Source: an uncultured Massilia sp.
Lineage (GTDB): Bacteria > Pseudomonadota > Gammaproteobacteria > Burkholderiales > Burkholderiaceae_D
Assembly (NCBI RefSeq): GCF_913773735.1
Contig: NZ_CAJYEB010000047.1
Span: forward strand, 1 to 34,916
Direction of reading: 5' to 3'
Length of the DNA stretch: 34,916 bases
Below the pieces are notes generated by a model, which was not told the origin of the DNA, ran no database searches, and saw only the letters and a list, made by a program, of their open reading frames with translations. This document shows, piece by piece, positions 26,169-34,400 of this stretch. Both the position numbers and the translations under genes were made by a program. Each line of letters starts with the position of its first letter. Position 1 is the first letter of the stretch.

Positions 26169-27680
26169 ATGAGAGACATGAACCAGGATTACCAGGAACG
26201 CATTCGCTGCGCGCAGCTGCGCGAACGCGTCACCAGCGCCCGCGAAGCGGCCGGCTGGATCGGGGACGGCATGACCGTCGGCATGAGCGGCTTCACCCGC
26301 GCCGGCGACGTCAAGGTGGTGCCCGCCGCGCTGGCCGAACGCGCCCGCCGCGAACCGCTGAAGATCACCCTGCTGACCGGCGCCTCGCTCGGCCACGACA
26401 CCGACAAGCTGCTCACCGAGGCCGGCGCGCTGGCGCGGCGCATGCCGTTCCAGGTCGACCCCGTGCTGCGCGCGGCGATCAACCGCGGCGAGGTGATGTA
26501 CATCGACCAGCACCTGTCCGAGACCGTCGAGCAGCTGCGCAGCCGCCACATCGCGCCGGTCGACGTGGCCATCGTGGAAGCGGTGGCGATCACCGAAACG
26601 GGCGCGATCGTGCCCACGACCTCGGTCGGCAACAGCGCCAGCTTCGCGATCCTGGCCGACAAGGTGATCGTCGAGCTGAACCTGGCGCAGTCGGCGCACC
26701 TGGAAGGCCTGCACGACATCTGGATCCCCAGGAAGCGCCCGATGCGCGAGCCGGTGCCGATCATGGCCGTGGACCAGCGCGCCGGCGCGCCGTTCATCGA
26801 GATCCCGCCCGAGAAGATCGTCGCCATCGTGATTTCCGACCAGCCGGACAGCACCTCGTCGGTGCTGCCGCCGGACGCCGACACCCGGGCCATCGCCGGC
26901 CACCTGATCGATTTCTTCGACGCCGAGATCGCGGCCGGGCGCCTGACCCATTCGCTGCTGCCGCTGCAGGCCGGCATCGGCACCATCGCCAACGCCGTGC
27001 TGGCCGGCTTCGCCGACAGCCCGTTCGACCACCTGACGATGTATTCGGAAGTGCTGCAGGATTCCACCTTCGACCTGTTCGACGCCGGCAAGCTGGACTT
27101 CGCGTCCGGCTCCTCGATCACGCTCTCGCCGGAAAAGTCGGCCCAGGTGTTCCGCGACTTCGCGCGCTACAAGGACCGCCTGGTGCTGCGTCCGCAGGAA
27201 GTGTCGAACCACCCCGAGGTGATCCGCCGGCTCGGCATCATCGCCATCAACACGGCGCTCGAGGCGGACATCTACGGCAACATCAACTCCACCCACGTGT
27301 CGGGCACCCACATGATGAACGGCATCGGCGGCTCGGGCGACTTCGCGCGCAACGCCTACCTGTCGATCTTCGCCACCAAGTCGCTGGCCAAGGACGGCAG
27401 GATCTCGTCGATCGTGCCGATGGTCACGCACGTCGACCACACGGAACACGACGTCGACATCATCGTCACGGAGCTGGGCCTGGCCGACCTGCGCGGCCTG
27501 GCCCCGCGCGAACGGGCCGAGGTCGTCATCGCCAACTGCGTGGCCGAACCGTACAAGACCATGCTGCGCGCCTACGTGGCCGAGGCGCAGCAGCGTGGCG
27601 GGCAGACGCCGCACGTGCTGGAAAAGGCGTTCGCCTGGCACACGCGCTACCGCGAGACGGGGTCGATGCTGGAATCCTGA
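26169..27680 (+). CDS. succinyl-CoA:acetate CoA-transferase (acetyl-CoA hydrolase/transferase family)
   Basis: This 503-residue enzyme should exchange CoA between succinyl-CoA and acetate (or propionate). YSEVLQD puts Glu294 where the catalytic glutamate of the Acetobacter aceti AarC enzyme is reported. Other family blocks are GMSGFTRAGDVKVVP, NSTHVSGTHMMNGIGGSGDF, the CoA-site region VTHVDHTEHDVD, and VTELGLADLRGLAPRERA. ATG 26169 follows GAAGAAAG; an ATG three codons later is possible. It may be cotranscribed with the bestrophin gene. It would feed acetate units to the TCA cycle or support propionate use. Confidence 0.92.
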   Translation: MRDMNQDYQERIRCAQLRERVTSAREAAGWIGDGMTVGMSGFTRAGDVKVVPAALAERARREPLKITLLTGASLGHDTDKLLTEAGALARRMPFQVDPVLRAAINRGEVMYIDQHLSETVEQLRSRHIAPVDVAIVEAVAITETGAIVPTTSVGNSASFAILADKVIVELNLAQSAHLEGLHDIWIPRKRPMREPVPIMAVDQRAGAPFIEIPPEKIVAIVISDQPDSTSSVLPPDADTRAIAGHLIDFFDAEIAAGRLTHSLLPLQAGIGTIANAVLAGFADSPFDHLTMYSEVLQDSTFDLFDAGKLDFASGSSITLSPEKSAQVFRDFARYKDRLVLRPQEVSNHPEVIRRLGIIAINTALEADIYGNINSTHVSGTHMMNGIGGSGDFARNAYLSIFATKSLAKDGRISSIVPMVTHVDHTEHDVDIIVTELGLADLRGLAPRERAEVVIANCVAEPYKTMLRAYVAEAQQRGGQTPHVLEKAFAWHTRYRETGSMLES

Positions 27681-27681
27681 A

Positions 27682-27695
27682 TGCGCCCGGGCGCA
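27682..27695. terminator. 14-bp GC palindrome after the CoA-transferase gene
   Basis: TGCGCCCGGGCGCA is self-complementary and starts 2 bases after the stop codon. There is no U tract and it has no loop as written, so a role as terminator or regulatory site is only a suggestion. Confidence 0.3.
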
Positions 27696-27701
27696 ACGCG
27701 C

Positions 27702-27707
27702 TATGAT
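27702..27707 (+). promoter_or_regulatory. -10-like element before the small membrane-peptide gene
   Basis: TATGAT lies 25 bases before ATG 27732 in the context GCGC-TATGAT-GGCGC, leaving a short leader with GGGAGG. No good -35 box is present at 16-18 bases upstream. Confidence 0.35.
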
Positions 27708-27731
27708 GGCGCTTCGAACCCGGGAGGCACC

Positions 27732-27863
27732 ATGGATGCGATGAACGGCAATGACGGCCCCCCGGCGGGCCGGCCCCTCGCCAGCGACGCGCGGCGCGTC
27801 GTGCTGGCCACCGCGGCGCTGCTGCTGGCGTGGGCCGAGCTGGCGGTCGGCCTCCTGTCCTGA
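27732..27863 (+). CDS. predicted 43-residue single-pass membrane peptide
   Basis: ATG 27732 is preceded by a strong GGGAGG five bases upstream and a TATGAT -10-like box. The peptide has a polar N-terminal half (MDAMNGNDGPPAGRPLASDARR) and a hydrophobic C-terminal helix, VVLATAALLLAWAELAVGLLS, suited to a tail-anchored membrane peptide. No family is recognised. It lies between the CoA-transferase and, 36 bases on, the convergent end of the M50-type gene. The ribosome site and the clean hydrophobic segment support a real gene, but composition alone could produce such a frame. Confidence 0.5.
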   Translation: MDAMNGNDGPPAGRPLASDARRVVLATAALLLAWAELAVGLLS

Positions 27864-27870
27864 GAACGCT

Positions 27871-27889
27871 CCTGGGGAAAGGCCCCCGG
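27871..27889. terminator. hairpin between convergent genes
   Basis: CCTGGGG (27871-27877) pairs with CCCCCGG (27883-27889) across AAAGG, with one internal mismatch. It sits in the 36-base gap between the small peptide gene and the convergent M50-type gene. There is no T tract. Confidence 0.3.
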
Positions 27890-27899
27890 CGGCGGCTTG

Positions 27900-30044
27900 C
27901 TAGAACCCCGCCTCGCGCCAGGCCAGCGACGCCAGCGCGCGCGCGAAGCGCACGCCCGGCGCCTCCCAGTCGCCGCGGATCACCACCGTGCCGCGCCAGG
28001 CCTGTCCGGCCAGCGCCCCCGGCGCCTCGTCGACCGTGAACGTGACGCGGTACACGGCATGGTCCGGATACCAGGCGCCCTGCTTCTCGCGCGCCGGCAC
28101 CTGCCCGCCCTGCTGCGCGGCCCACAGGCCGGACGGCAGCACGCGGGTGGCGTCGCGGTCGATGCCGGCGACGGTCAGGCGCAGGGCCGGACCGGCCCCG
28201 CCGTCGGCATGGAAGACGGCATGGTCGCCCACCGCCACGCGGCGCACGCTTTCCTCGTCCAGGTAGGTACTCGCCTCGGCGCCGCCGTCGCCCACCAGCA
28301 CCGCCACCCGTTCGTTGCGGCGCACCCAGGTGCCCGGCGCCAGCTCGGGATCGAGGTCACGCACGACGCCGGCGAAGGGCGCGCGCGGCCGGTGACGCGC
28401 CTCTTCCTCGTCGAGCGCCGCCAGTTGCGCCTCGGCGGTGCCGAGCTCCTCGCGCAGCACGGCGCTGCGCGCGCGCTGCTCGGCGTCGAAACCGGCCGCG
28501 CCGGCTTCCCAGCGCAGGCGCTCCACCGTGGCCTGGATGGCGGCGCGGCGCCCGCCCGTCTCGGGCACGGCGAAGCGCAGCAGTTCCTGGCCGGCGCGCA
28601 CCCGCGTCCCCTCGCGTACCGGCAATGCGGCGACCTGGGCATGCTCGGGCGCATGGACCGGGAACACCGCGGCCGGCTTGAGCACGGCCCCGCCCTGCAC
28701 GCGCGTCGGCCAGGGCAGCACGAACAGCACCAGCACGGCCAGCGCCAGGGCCAGCGAACGGCGCCCGCGGGGACTGCGCCGGATGCGCGTCCACAGGCCG
28801 CCCCACACCTTGACTTCGCCCGCGACGGGACGGATGACGAACCAGCTCATTTCGATACAGAACAGGAAGATGCCGACCAGCTTGATGAAGAAGTGGTACA
28901 CCAGCAGCGCGATGCCCACGAACACGGTGATGCGGTACAGCCACACGGCCCAGGCGAACAGGATCAATCCCGCGTGGCGGCGCGCCGGGACATGCTCGGG
29001 CGGATCGATGCCCAGCCCGAACAGGCGCTCGCGCAGGTCCCAGCGCGCCAGCGCGAACGCGCGCGCATGCAGGTTCGGCATGTCGAGCCAGTCCGACAGC
29101 ACGAAATAGCCGTCGAAGCGCATGAACGGGCTGGCGTTCAGGGCCAGCGTGGCGATCCAGGTCGTGGTCGCGAGCGGGAATGCGATGTCGCGCAGCAGCC
29201 CGTCCGGCAACAGGCTCCAGGCCAGCGTGGCCCAGGCGGCGATGGCCAGCTCGGTGGCCACGCCCGCCATCGCCACCTGCTGGCGCTGGCGCCGGTCGGC
29301 CAGACGCCAGGCGTCGTTGGTGTCGGTGTATGGCACCGGCCACAGCACCAGGAAGGCCAGGCCCATCGACGGCACGCGGCAGCCGAGGCGCTTGGCGGTG
29401 AACGCGTGGCCGAGTTCGTGGGCACACTTCACGGCCGTCAGCGCGACCGCGTAGGCCAGCAGGCCGCCGGGCGTGAACGATCCGGACAGCGTGGTGCGGA
29501 ACACGTCCCACTGGCGCCAGACCAGCGCGCCGCCGGCCAGCAGCGCCAGCATGGTCAGCAGGAAGAAGCCGCGCGAGAACAGCCAGTCGAGGGCGGGCGC
29601 GGTGCGCGCCAGCCAGCGGTCCGGCCTGACCAGCGGGATCCGGAAGAACAGGTAATGGTGCAGCAGGCGCGTATGCCACGCGCCGGCGGCGGCCTGGTGG
29701 CGCGCCGCCATCGCCTTCACGGAACGCAGCGGATCGGGCTGGACCAGCTGGTGGTCGACCAGGAACTTCAGCACGGCCTCGACGTCGGCGCGCTGCAGGT
29801 CGAGCGGCGTGTCGGCGCGCAGCGACAGCAGGATGTCGTCCGGCGTGCCCAGCGACCAGCGCCGCAGCACCTCGAACGTCGTCCAGTCGATGCGGAAGAA
29901 CTGGTTACGCACCGGATCCTCCAGCGTATGGCTGGGCTCCCCGGTGGCCAGCGCCGGGCCGCGGTGCAGGCTCAGTTCCTCGCGCAGCGGCGGCAGGGTC
30001 GCCGGCGGGGCGGCCTGGAGGGTGCCCGTCAGTACGGCAGCCAC
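27900..30044 (-). CDS. M50-type (site-2-protease-like) membrane protein with PqqD-like N-terminus and lipoyl/HlyD-like C-terminus
   Basis: This 714-residue protein starts at GTG 30044 (TAGTG overlap with the upstream stop); no ATG is available near the beginning of the homologous region. Residues about 15-115 look like a PqqD-type winged helix (DPVRNQFFRIDWTTFEVLRRW). Several membrane helices follow. HELGH at 209-213 is the zinc motif of M50 proteases, and MRFDGYF supplies a likely third ligand, Asp311. After further helices, residues about 450-714 form a HlyD-like region with a lipoyl half (VREGTRVRAGQELLRF), a coiled-coil and a beta-barrel end. The fusion suggests membrane-embedded maturation or export linked to the upstream membrane-fusion protein and giant repeat protein. 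Proteolysis is not proven. Confidence 0.8.
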   Translation of the reverse strand: MAAVLTGTLQAAPPATLPPLREELSLHRGPALATGEPSHTLEDPVRNQFFRIDWTTFEVLRRWSLGTPDDILLSLRADTPLDLQRADVEAVLKFLVDHQLVQPDPLRSVKAMAARHQAAAGAWHTRLLHHYLFFRIPLVRPDRWLARTAPALDWLFSRGFFLLTMLALLAGGALVWRQWDVFRTTLSGSFTPGGLLAYAVALTAVKCAHELGHAFTAKRLGCRVPSMGLAFLVLWPVPYTDTNDAWRLADRRQRQQVAMAGVATELAIAAWATLAWSLLPDGLLRDIAFPLATTTWIATLALNASPFMRFDGYFVLSDWLDMPNLHARAFALARWDLRERLFGLGIDPPEHVPARRHAGLILFAWAVWLYRITVFVGIALLVYHFFIKLVGIFLFCIEMSWFVIRPVAGEVKVWGGLWTRIRRSPRGRRSLALALAVLVLFVLPWPTRVQGGAVLKPAAVFPVHAPEHAQVAALPVREGTRVRAGQELLRFAVPETGGRRAAIQATVERLRWEAGAAGFDAEQRARSAVLREELGTAEAQLAALDEEEARHRPRAPFAGVVRDLDPELAPGTWVRRNERVAVLVGDGGAEASTYLDEESVRRVAVGDHAVFHADGGAGPALRLTVAGIDRDATRVLPSGLWAAQQGGQVPAREKQGAWYPDHAVYRVTFTVDEAPGALAGQAWRGTVVIRGDWEAPGVRFARALASLAWREAGF

Positions 30045-31417
30045 TACCACCCCAGCGCCTGGCGCACCGCCGCCAGCGGCCGGCGCAGTACCCAGTAGGC
30101 CAGCGGCGCCCATGCGCCGGACAGGCGGGCCGTGCCCTTCAGGCCGACGCGCTGGGCGGTGGCGCCGTCGAGCGCGGCGCGCACGCGATAGGCCCAGCTG
30201 CCGTCGGGCCGCGGCACCGCCTCGTAGGCGACGTAGCGGATCCTGGCGCTCACCGGTTCGAACGGGCTGGACGCCAGGTACAGGCTGACCGGCGCCCCCG
30301 GCGCCAGCGGGATCGCGTCGCCCAGCGCCAGCCAGGCCTCGACCTCGACGTCGTCGGGCGCGGCGATGCGCATGATGCGCTCGCCGGTCGCGACCGGGCG
30401 CCCGCTCCATTCGCTCGGATCGTCGAACAGGGCGATGCCGGCGCGCGGCGCCACCACGGTCGAGCGTTCCAGCTGGCCGTGCACGAAGTCGGCCTCGGCG
30501 CGCCGCTCGGCGATACGCCCCTGCAGCGTGGCCAGCTGGTTCTTCGACTTGCCGTCGGCCAGCGCCTGCTGCAGCGCCTGGCGGTATTCCGCCTCGGCGG
30601 TGGCCAGCGCCTGGGCCGCCACGGCGTCGCGGCTTTCCAGCTGCGCCTGGTCGAAGTGGAACAGCGGCTGCCCCTGCGCGACGGCCTGGTTCGGCTTGAC
30701 GTCGAACCGCGCGATCACGCCGTCCAGCGGCGAGCGGATCGCGGCCGGGTCGGCGGGCACCAGTTCGCCCGGCGCCAGCACGGTCAGGCGCACCGGCACG
30801 CACAACAAGGCGGCGATGGCGAGGGCGGCTTGCGGCGCGCGCCGGCGCCACCACGGCAGGCCCTGGCCGCGCTCCTGCGCGCGGCGGCGGCGCCAGCGCG
30901 CGCGCCAGGCCATCCAGCCCAGGCGCAGCGGCGGCGTGCGCGCCATCCAGGCGTGGCGCAGGATGTCGCACCACTCGGCCAGCAGGGGGATCTCGCCGTC
31001 CAGCCAGGGGATGTCGCGTGCCAGCAGCAGGCCGCCGCGCGCGGGATTGCCGTGCGGGCCGGCATCCAGCGGCAGCCACAGGCCCCAGGCCGGCAGCCAG
31101 TCGCCCCACTCGGCCGCCAGGTCCGGCGGCAGGTCGGCGGCGCCCACCGGCCCGCGCGCACGCGCGCCGCAGGCGTCGATTACGCGGCCGAGCCACTGCA
31201 CATAGGGCGCATTGGCCTCGATCTGCACCACGCCGGACAGCGCGCACACGCCACGGTCCTCGAACCACAGCGCGGCCTGGCGGTACGGCGCCAGCGCGTG
31301 GCTGCCGTTCACCGCCAGGAAGTCCAGTTCGACCGCCTGGCCGGCGTGGCGCGCGCGGTGCGCCAGGTCGAGCAGCGTGGCCAGCGGGTCGCGTCCCGCC
31401 TCCGTTTGTCTATCCAT
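30044..31417 (-). CDS. HlyD-like membrane-fusion (periplasmic adaptor) protein with N-terminal cytoplasmic domain
   Basis: This 457-residue protein starts at ATG 31417. Residues 1-165 are soluble and GAF-like in pattern (QAALWFEDRGVCALSGVVQIEA, LWLPLDAGPHGNPARGGLLLA), an unusual cytoplasmic extension for an adaptor. A basic stretch precedes the single membrane helix at about 193-212. The periplasmic part has a lipoyl half-motif (SPLDGVIARFDVKPNQAVAQGQPLFHFD), a coiled-coil to about 325, and a second lipoyl half (STVVAPRAGIALFDD) before a beta-barrel domain. It should connect an inner-membrane component to an outer-membrane pore. Translationally coupled to the M50-type gene; its start lies 53 bases downstream of the giant repeat gene. 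No ABC ATPase is in the window. Confidence 0.85.
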   Translation of the reverse strand: MDRQTEAGRDPLATLLDLAHRARHAGQAVELDFLAVNGSHALAPYRQAALWFEDRGVCALSGVVQIEANAPYVQWLGRVIDACGARARGPVGAADLPPDLAAEWGDWLPAWGLWLPLDAGPHGNPARGGLLLARDIPWLDGEIPLLAEWCDILRHAWMARTPPLRLGWMAWRARWRRRRAQERGQGLPWWRRRAPQAALAIAALLCVPVRLTVLAPGELVPADPAAIRSPLDGVIARFDVKPNQAVAQGQPLFHFDQAQLESRDAVAAQALATAEAEYRQALQQALADGKSKNQLATLQGRIAERRAEADFVHGQLERSTVVAPRAGIALFDDPSEWSGRPVATGERIMRIAAPDDVEVEAWLALGDAIPLAPGAPVSLYLASSPFEPVSARIRYVAYEAVPRPDGSWAYRVRAALDGATAQRVGLKGTARLSGAWAPLAYWVLRRPLAAVRQALGW

Positions 31418-31438
31418 GTGTCATCGATGGTGATGGGT

Positions 31439-31463
31439 CCGGCGCGGACCGGGTCCGCGCCGG
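31439..31463. terminator. perfect 11-bp hairpin between repeat-protein and adaptor genes
   Basis: CCGGCGCGGAC and its inverse flank a three-base CGG loop, filling much of the 53-base gap between two co-directional genes. There is no T tract. It could limit read-through from the very long upstream gene or protect its 3' end. Confidence 0.55.
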
Positions 31464-31470
31464 CTCCCGG

Positions 31471-34400
31471 TCAGCCGCGCCCCGGCAGGAAGCGCGCGGG
31501 CGCGGCGCGCAGTTGCGACGTGAGGCCGGGCTTGCCGGCCCGCGCCGGGCTGCCGTTGTCCACGGCGTGGCCGGTGCCGACGTTGATGCGGAACAGGGCC
31601 GTGGCCTCGCGTCCCGCCATGTCGCGCGCGACCAGCTTGACCTTCAGCTCGCCCTTGAAGTCGCGCGGCACCTCGCCGGTGAACTGGCCGGTCTGGCCGT
31701 TGAACTCGACCCATGACGGCAGCGGGCGGCCATCCTGCAGCACTGCCGTCAGGCGCACGATGGCCGCCGGCTGGGTATGCGCGAAGGCATCGGCCGGGAT
31801 CGTCACCGACAGGCGGCTGGCCGTCTCGACGAACTGGTCCGGCACGCCCTGGAACAGCACCAGCGCCGGCTCCTCGGCCTTGGCGACGACCGTGCGGAAA
31901 CCTTCCGAGCGGGTGTAGACGTCGGACAGCGCCGCGCCGCGCAGGGCGTCCGCAAAGGAATTCTCGGCGGCGCGCGTGCCGATGCCGCTGCCGAGCTGCT
32001 GGGTGTCGCCCGCGGCCAGGCTGCCCGGCGCGCTGGTCTCGCTGCGCACGCCGGTACCGTGGTCCGCCTCCCCCGGCGCCGGCGCCGGTGCCGGCACCGT
32101 GGCGAGCGCCGGCACCGGCGCGGCCGGGACGGACGGCTCCGGCCGGGGCGGCGGCGGCACGTCGGCCGGCACGACCGGCAGGCCGACGTTGAGGTTCCCG
32201 GTATTGCTGCCGTTGCGCACGTTGCCGGTGGCGTCCGTGACGCTGGCGACGACTTCGTAGTCGCGGCCCGGCTCCAGCACCACCGGCTTGCCGGACACCG
32301 GCTCGGCGGTGGACAGGTCGAGCGTCCAGGTGCCGTTCCGAACCGGTACCACGTAGGTCGTGTCGCCGACGCGCACTTCCAGGTGTTCGCCGGCGCCCAC
32401 CGTGGCGGTGCCGCCCAGCACCGGCGTGGCGTTGTCGTTCGGGACGCTGTCCACGGTCGGCGCGACCGGGGACGCCGGCGACGTCTCGAGCGTGACGGGC
32501 TGCGCCGCGACCGGACCGGACAGGCCGGTGGCGGTGTCGACGACCCTGGCGCTGATGGTCCAGCCGGCAGCGTGCGCGCCGCCGTCGACGCTGGTCCAGC
32601 GGGTGCCGCTGACCGCCGCCGTGCTCCAGGTGGCGCCGCCGTCGAACGAGACCTGCACCGCCTGGCCGGCGCCCAGCGGCGCACCGATGCCGCCGGCGAC
32701 CGTGCGTCCGGCCGAACCGTCGCCGGTGACGAAGTCGGTGGCCGACGCGCCGGTGTCCTTGGTCATCGAATCGATCGACACCGACTGCGTCGGCGCCGCC
32801 GCGTTGCCGATGGTGATGGTCACGACGACGTCCGCACTCGACTGGCCGTCGCTGCCGGTCACGCGCACGGTGTACGAACCCTGGCTGCCCTGCGGCGGCG
32901 TGCCGGTGAACGTGCGCGTGTCCGGGTCGAAGCCGAGCCAGGACGGCAGCGGCACGCCGTCGGCCAGGGTGGCGGTGTAGGCGATCGTCGGGCTGTCGAC
33001 GTCGCTGAAGGCCGGGACCGTCACCGGCGCCAGCGGCGCGCCGACGTTGCCGGCGCCGCTGGCGCCGCCGTGGGCGACCGGGGCATCGTTGACCGGCGCG
33101 ACCGTCACCTGCACCGTGTAGGTATTGCTGCCGCCGTTGCCGTCGCTGACGGTATAGCTGAAGCTGTCGGTGCCGTGGAAGTCGCGCACCGGCGTGTAGG
33201 TGTAGTTGCCGGCGGCATCGATGACGACGGTGCCATGGGCCGGGTCCGCGCCCTTGCCGTAGACGACCGTGTCGCCGTCCGCGTCGCTGGCCCGCGGCAG
33301 CGTTCCCGTGGCCGGGACGTCCTCGTTCGTCGCGATCGCCGCATCGCCGGCTACCGGGGCATCGTTGACCGGCGCGACCGTCACCTGCACCGTATAGGTA
33401 TTGCTGCCGCCCTTGCCGTCGCTGACCGTATAGGTGAAGCTGTCGGTGCCGTGGAAGTCGCGCGCCGGCGTGTAGGTGTAGTTGCCGGCGGCGTCGATGA
33501 CGACGCTGCCATGGGCCGGATCGGAACCCTTGCCGTAGACGACGGTGTCGCCGTCCTTGTCGGTCGCCGCCGGCAGGACGCCGGTCGCCGGCTTGTCCTC
33601 TGCCGTGGTCACGCTGGCGTCGCGGGCTTCCGGCGCGCCGTTGACGGGGCCCACGGCGATGGTCACCGTATAGGTGTTGCTGCCACCCTTGCCGTCGCTG
33701 ACCGTATAGGTGAAGCTGTCGTTGCCGCTGAAGTCGCCGCCGGGCGTGTACGTGTAGTTGCCCTTGGCATCGATGACGACGCTGCCGTGGGCCGGATCCG
33801 ACCCCTTGGCATACACCGGCGTGTCGCCGTCGACGTCGGTCGCCGCCGGCAGCGTGCCGGTGCGGGGGGTGTTTCCGGGCGTCGACAGGTTGACGTCGGC
33901 CGCCACCGGCGCATCGTTGACGGCGTCCACGGTGATGCTGACCGTGTAGGTGTTGCTGCCGCCCTTGCCGTCGCCGACCGTATAGGTGAAGCTGTCGGCG
34001 CCATGGTAGTTCGCGGCCGGCGTGTAGGTATAGGTGCCGTCGGCGTTCACCACCACGGTGCCGTGGGCGGGATCGGTCCCCTTGCCGTACACCGGCGTGT
34101 CGCCGTCGGCGTCCGTCGCGCCCGGCAGCGTGCCCGTCCTCGGCGTGTCTTCCGGCGTCGTGATGCTGGTGTTCGACGCCACCGGCGCGTCGTTGACGGC
34201 GTCCACGGTGACGCTGACCGTATAGGTATTGCTGCCGCCCTTGCCGTCGCTGACGGTGTAGGTGAAGCTGTCCGTGCCGTGGTAATTCGCGGCCGGCGTG
34301 TAGGTGTAGGCGCCCTGGGCGTCGATGGTGACGGTGCCGTGCGCCGGATCGGACGCCTTGCCGTAGGTGACCGTGTCGCCGTCGGCGTCGGTCGCACCCG

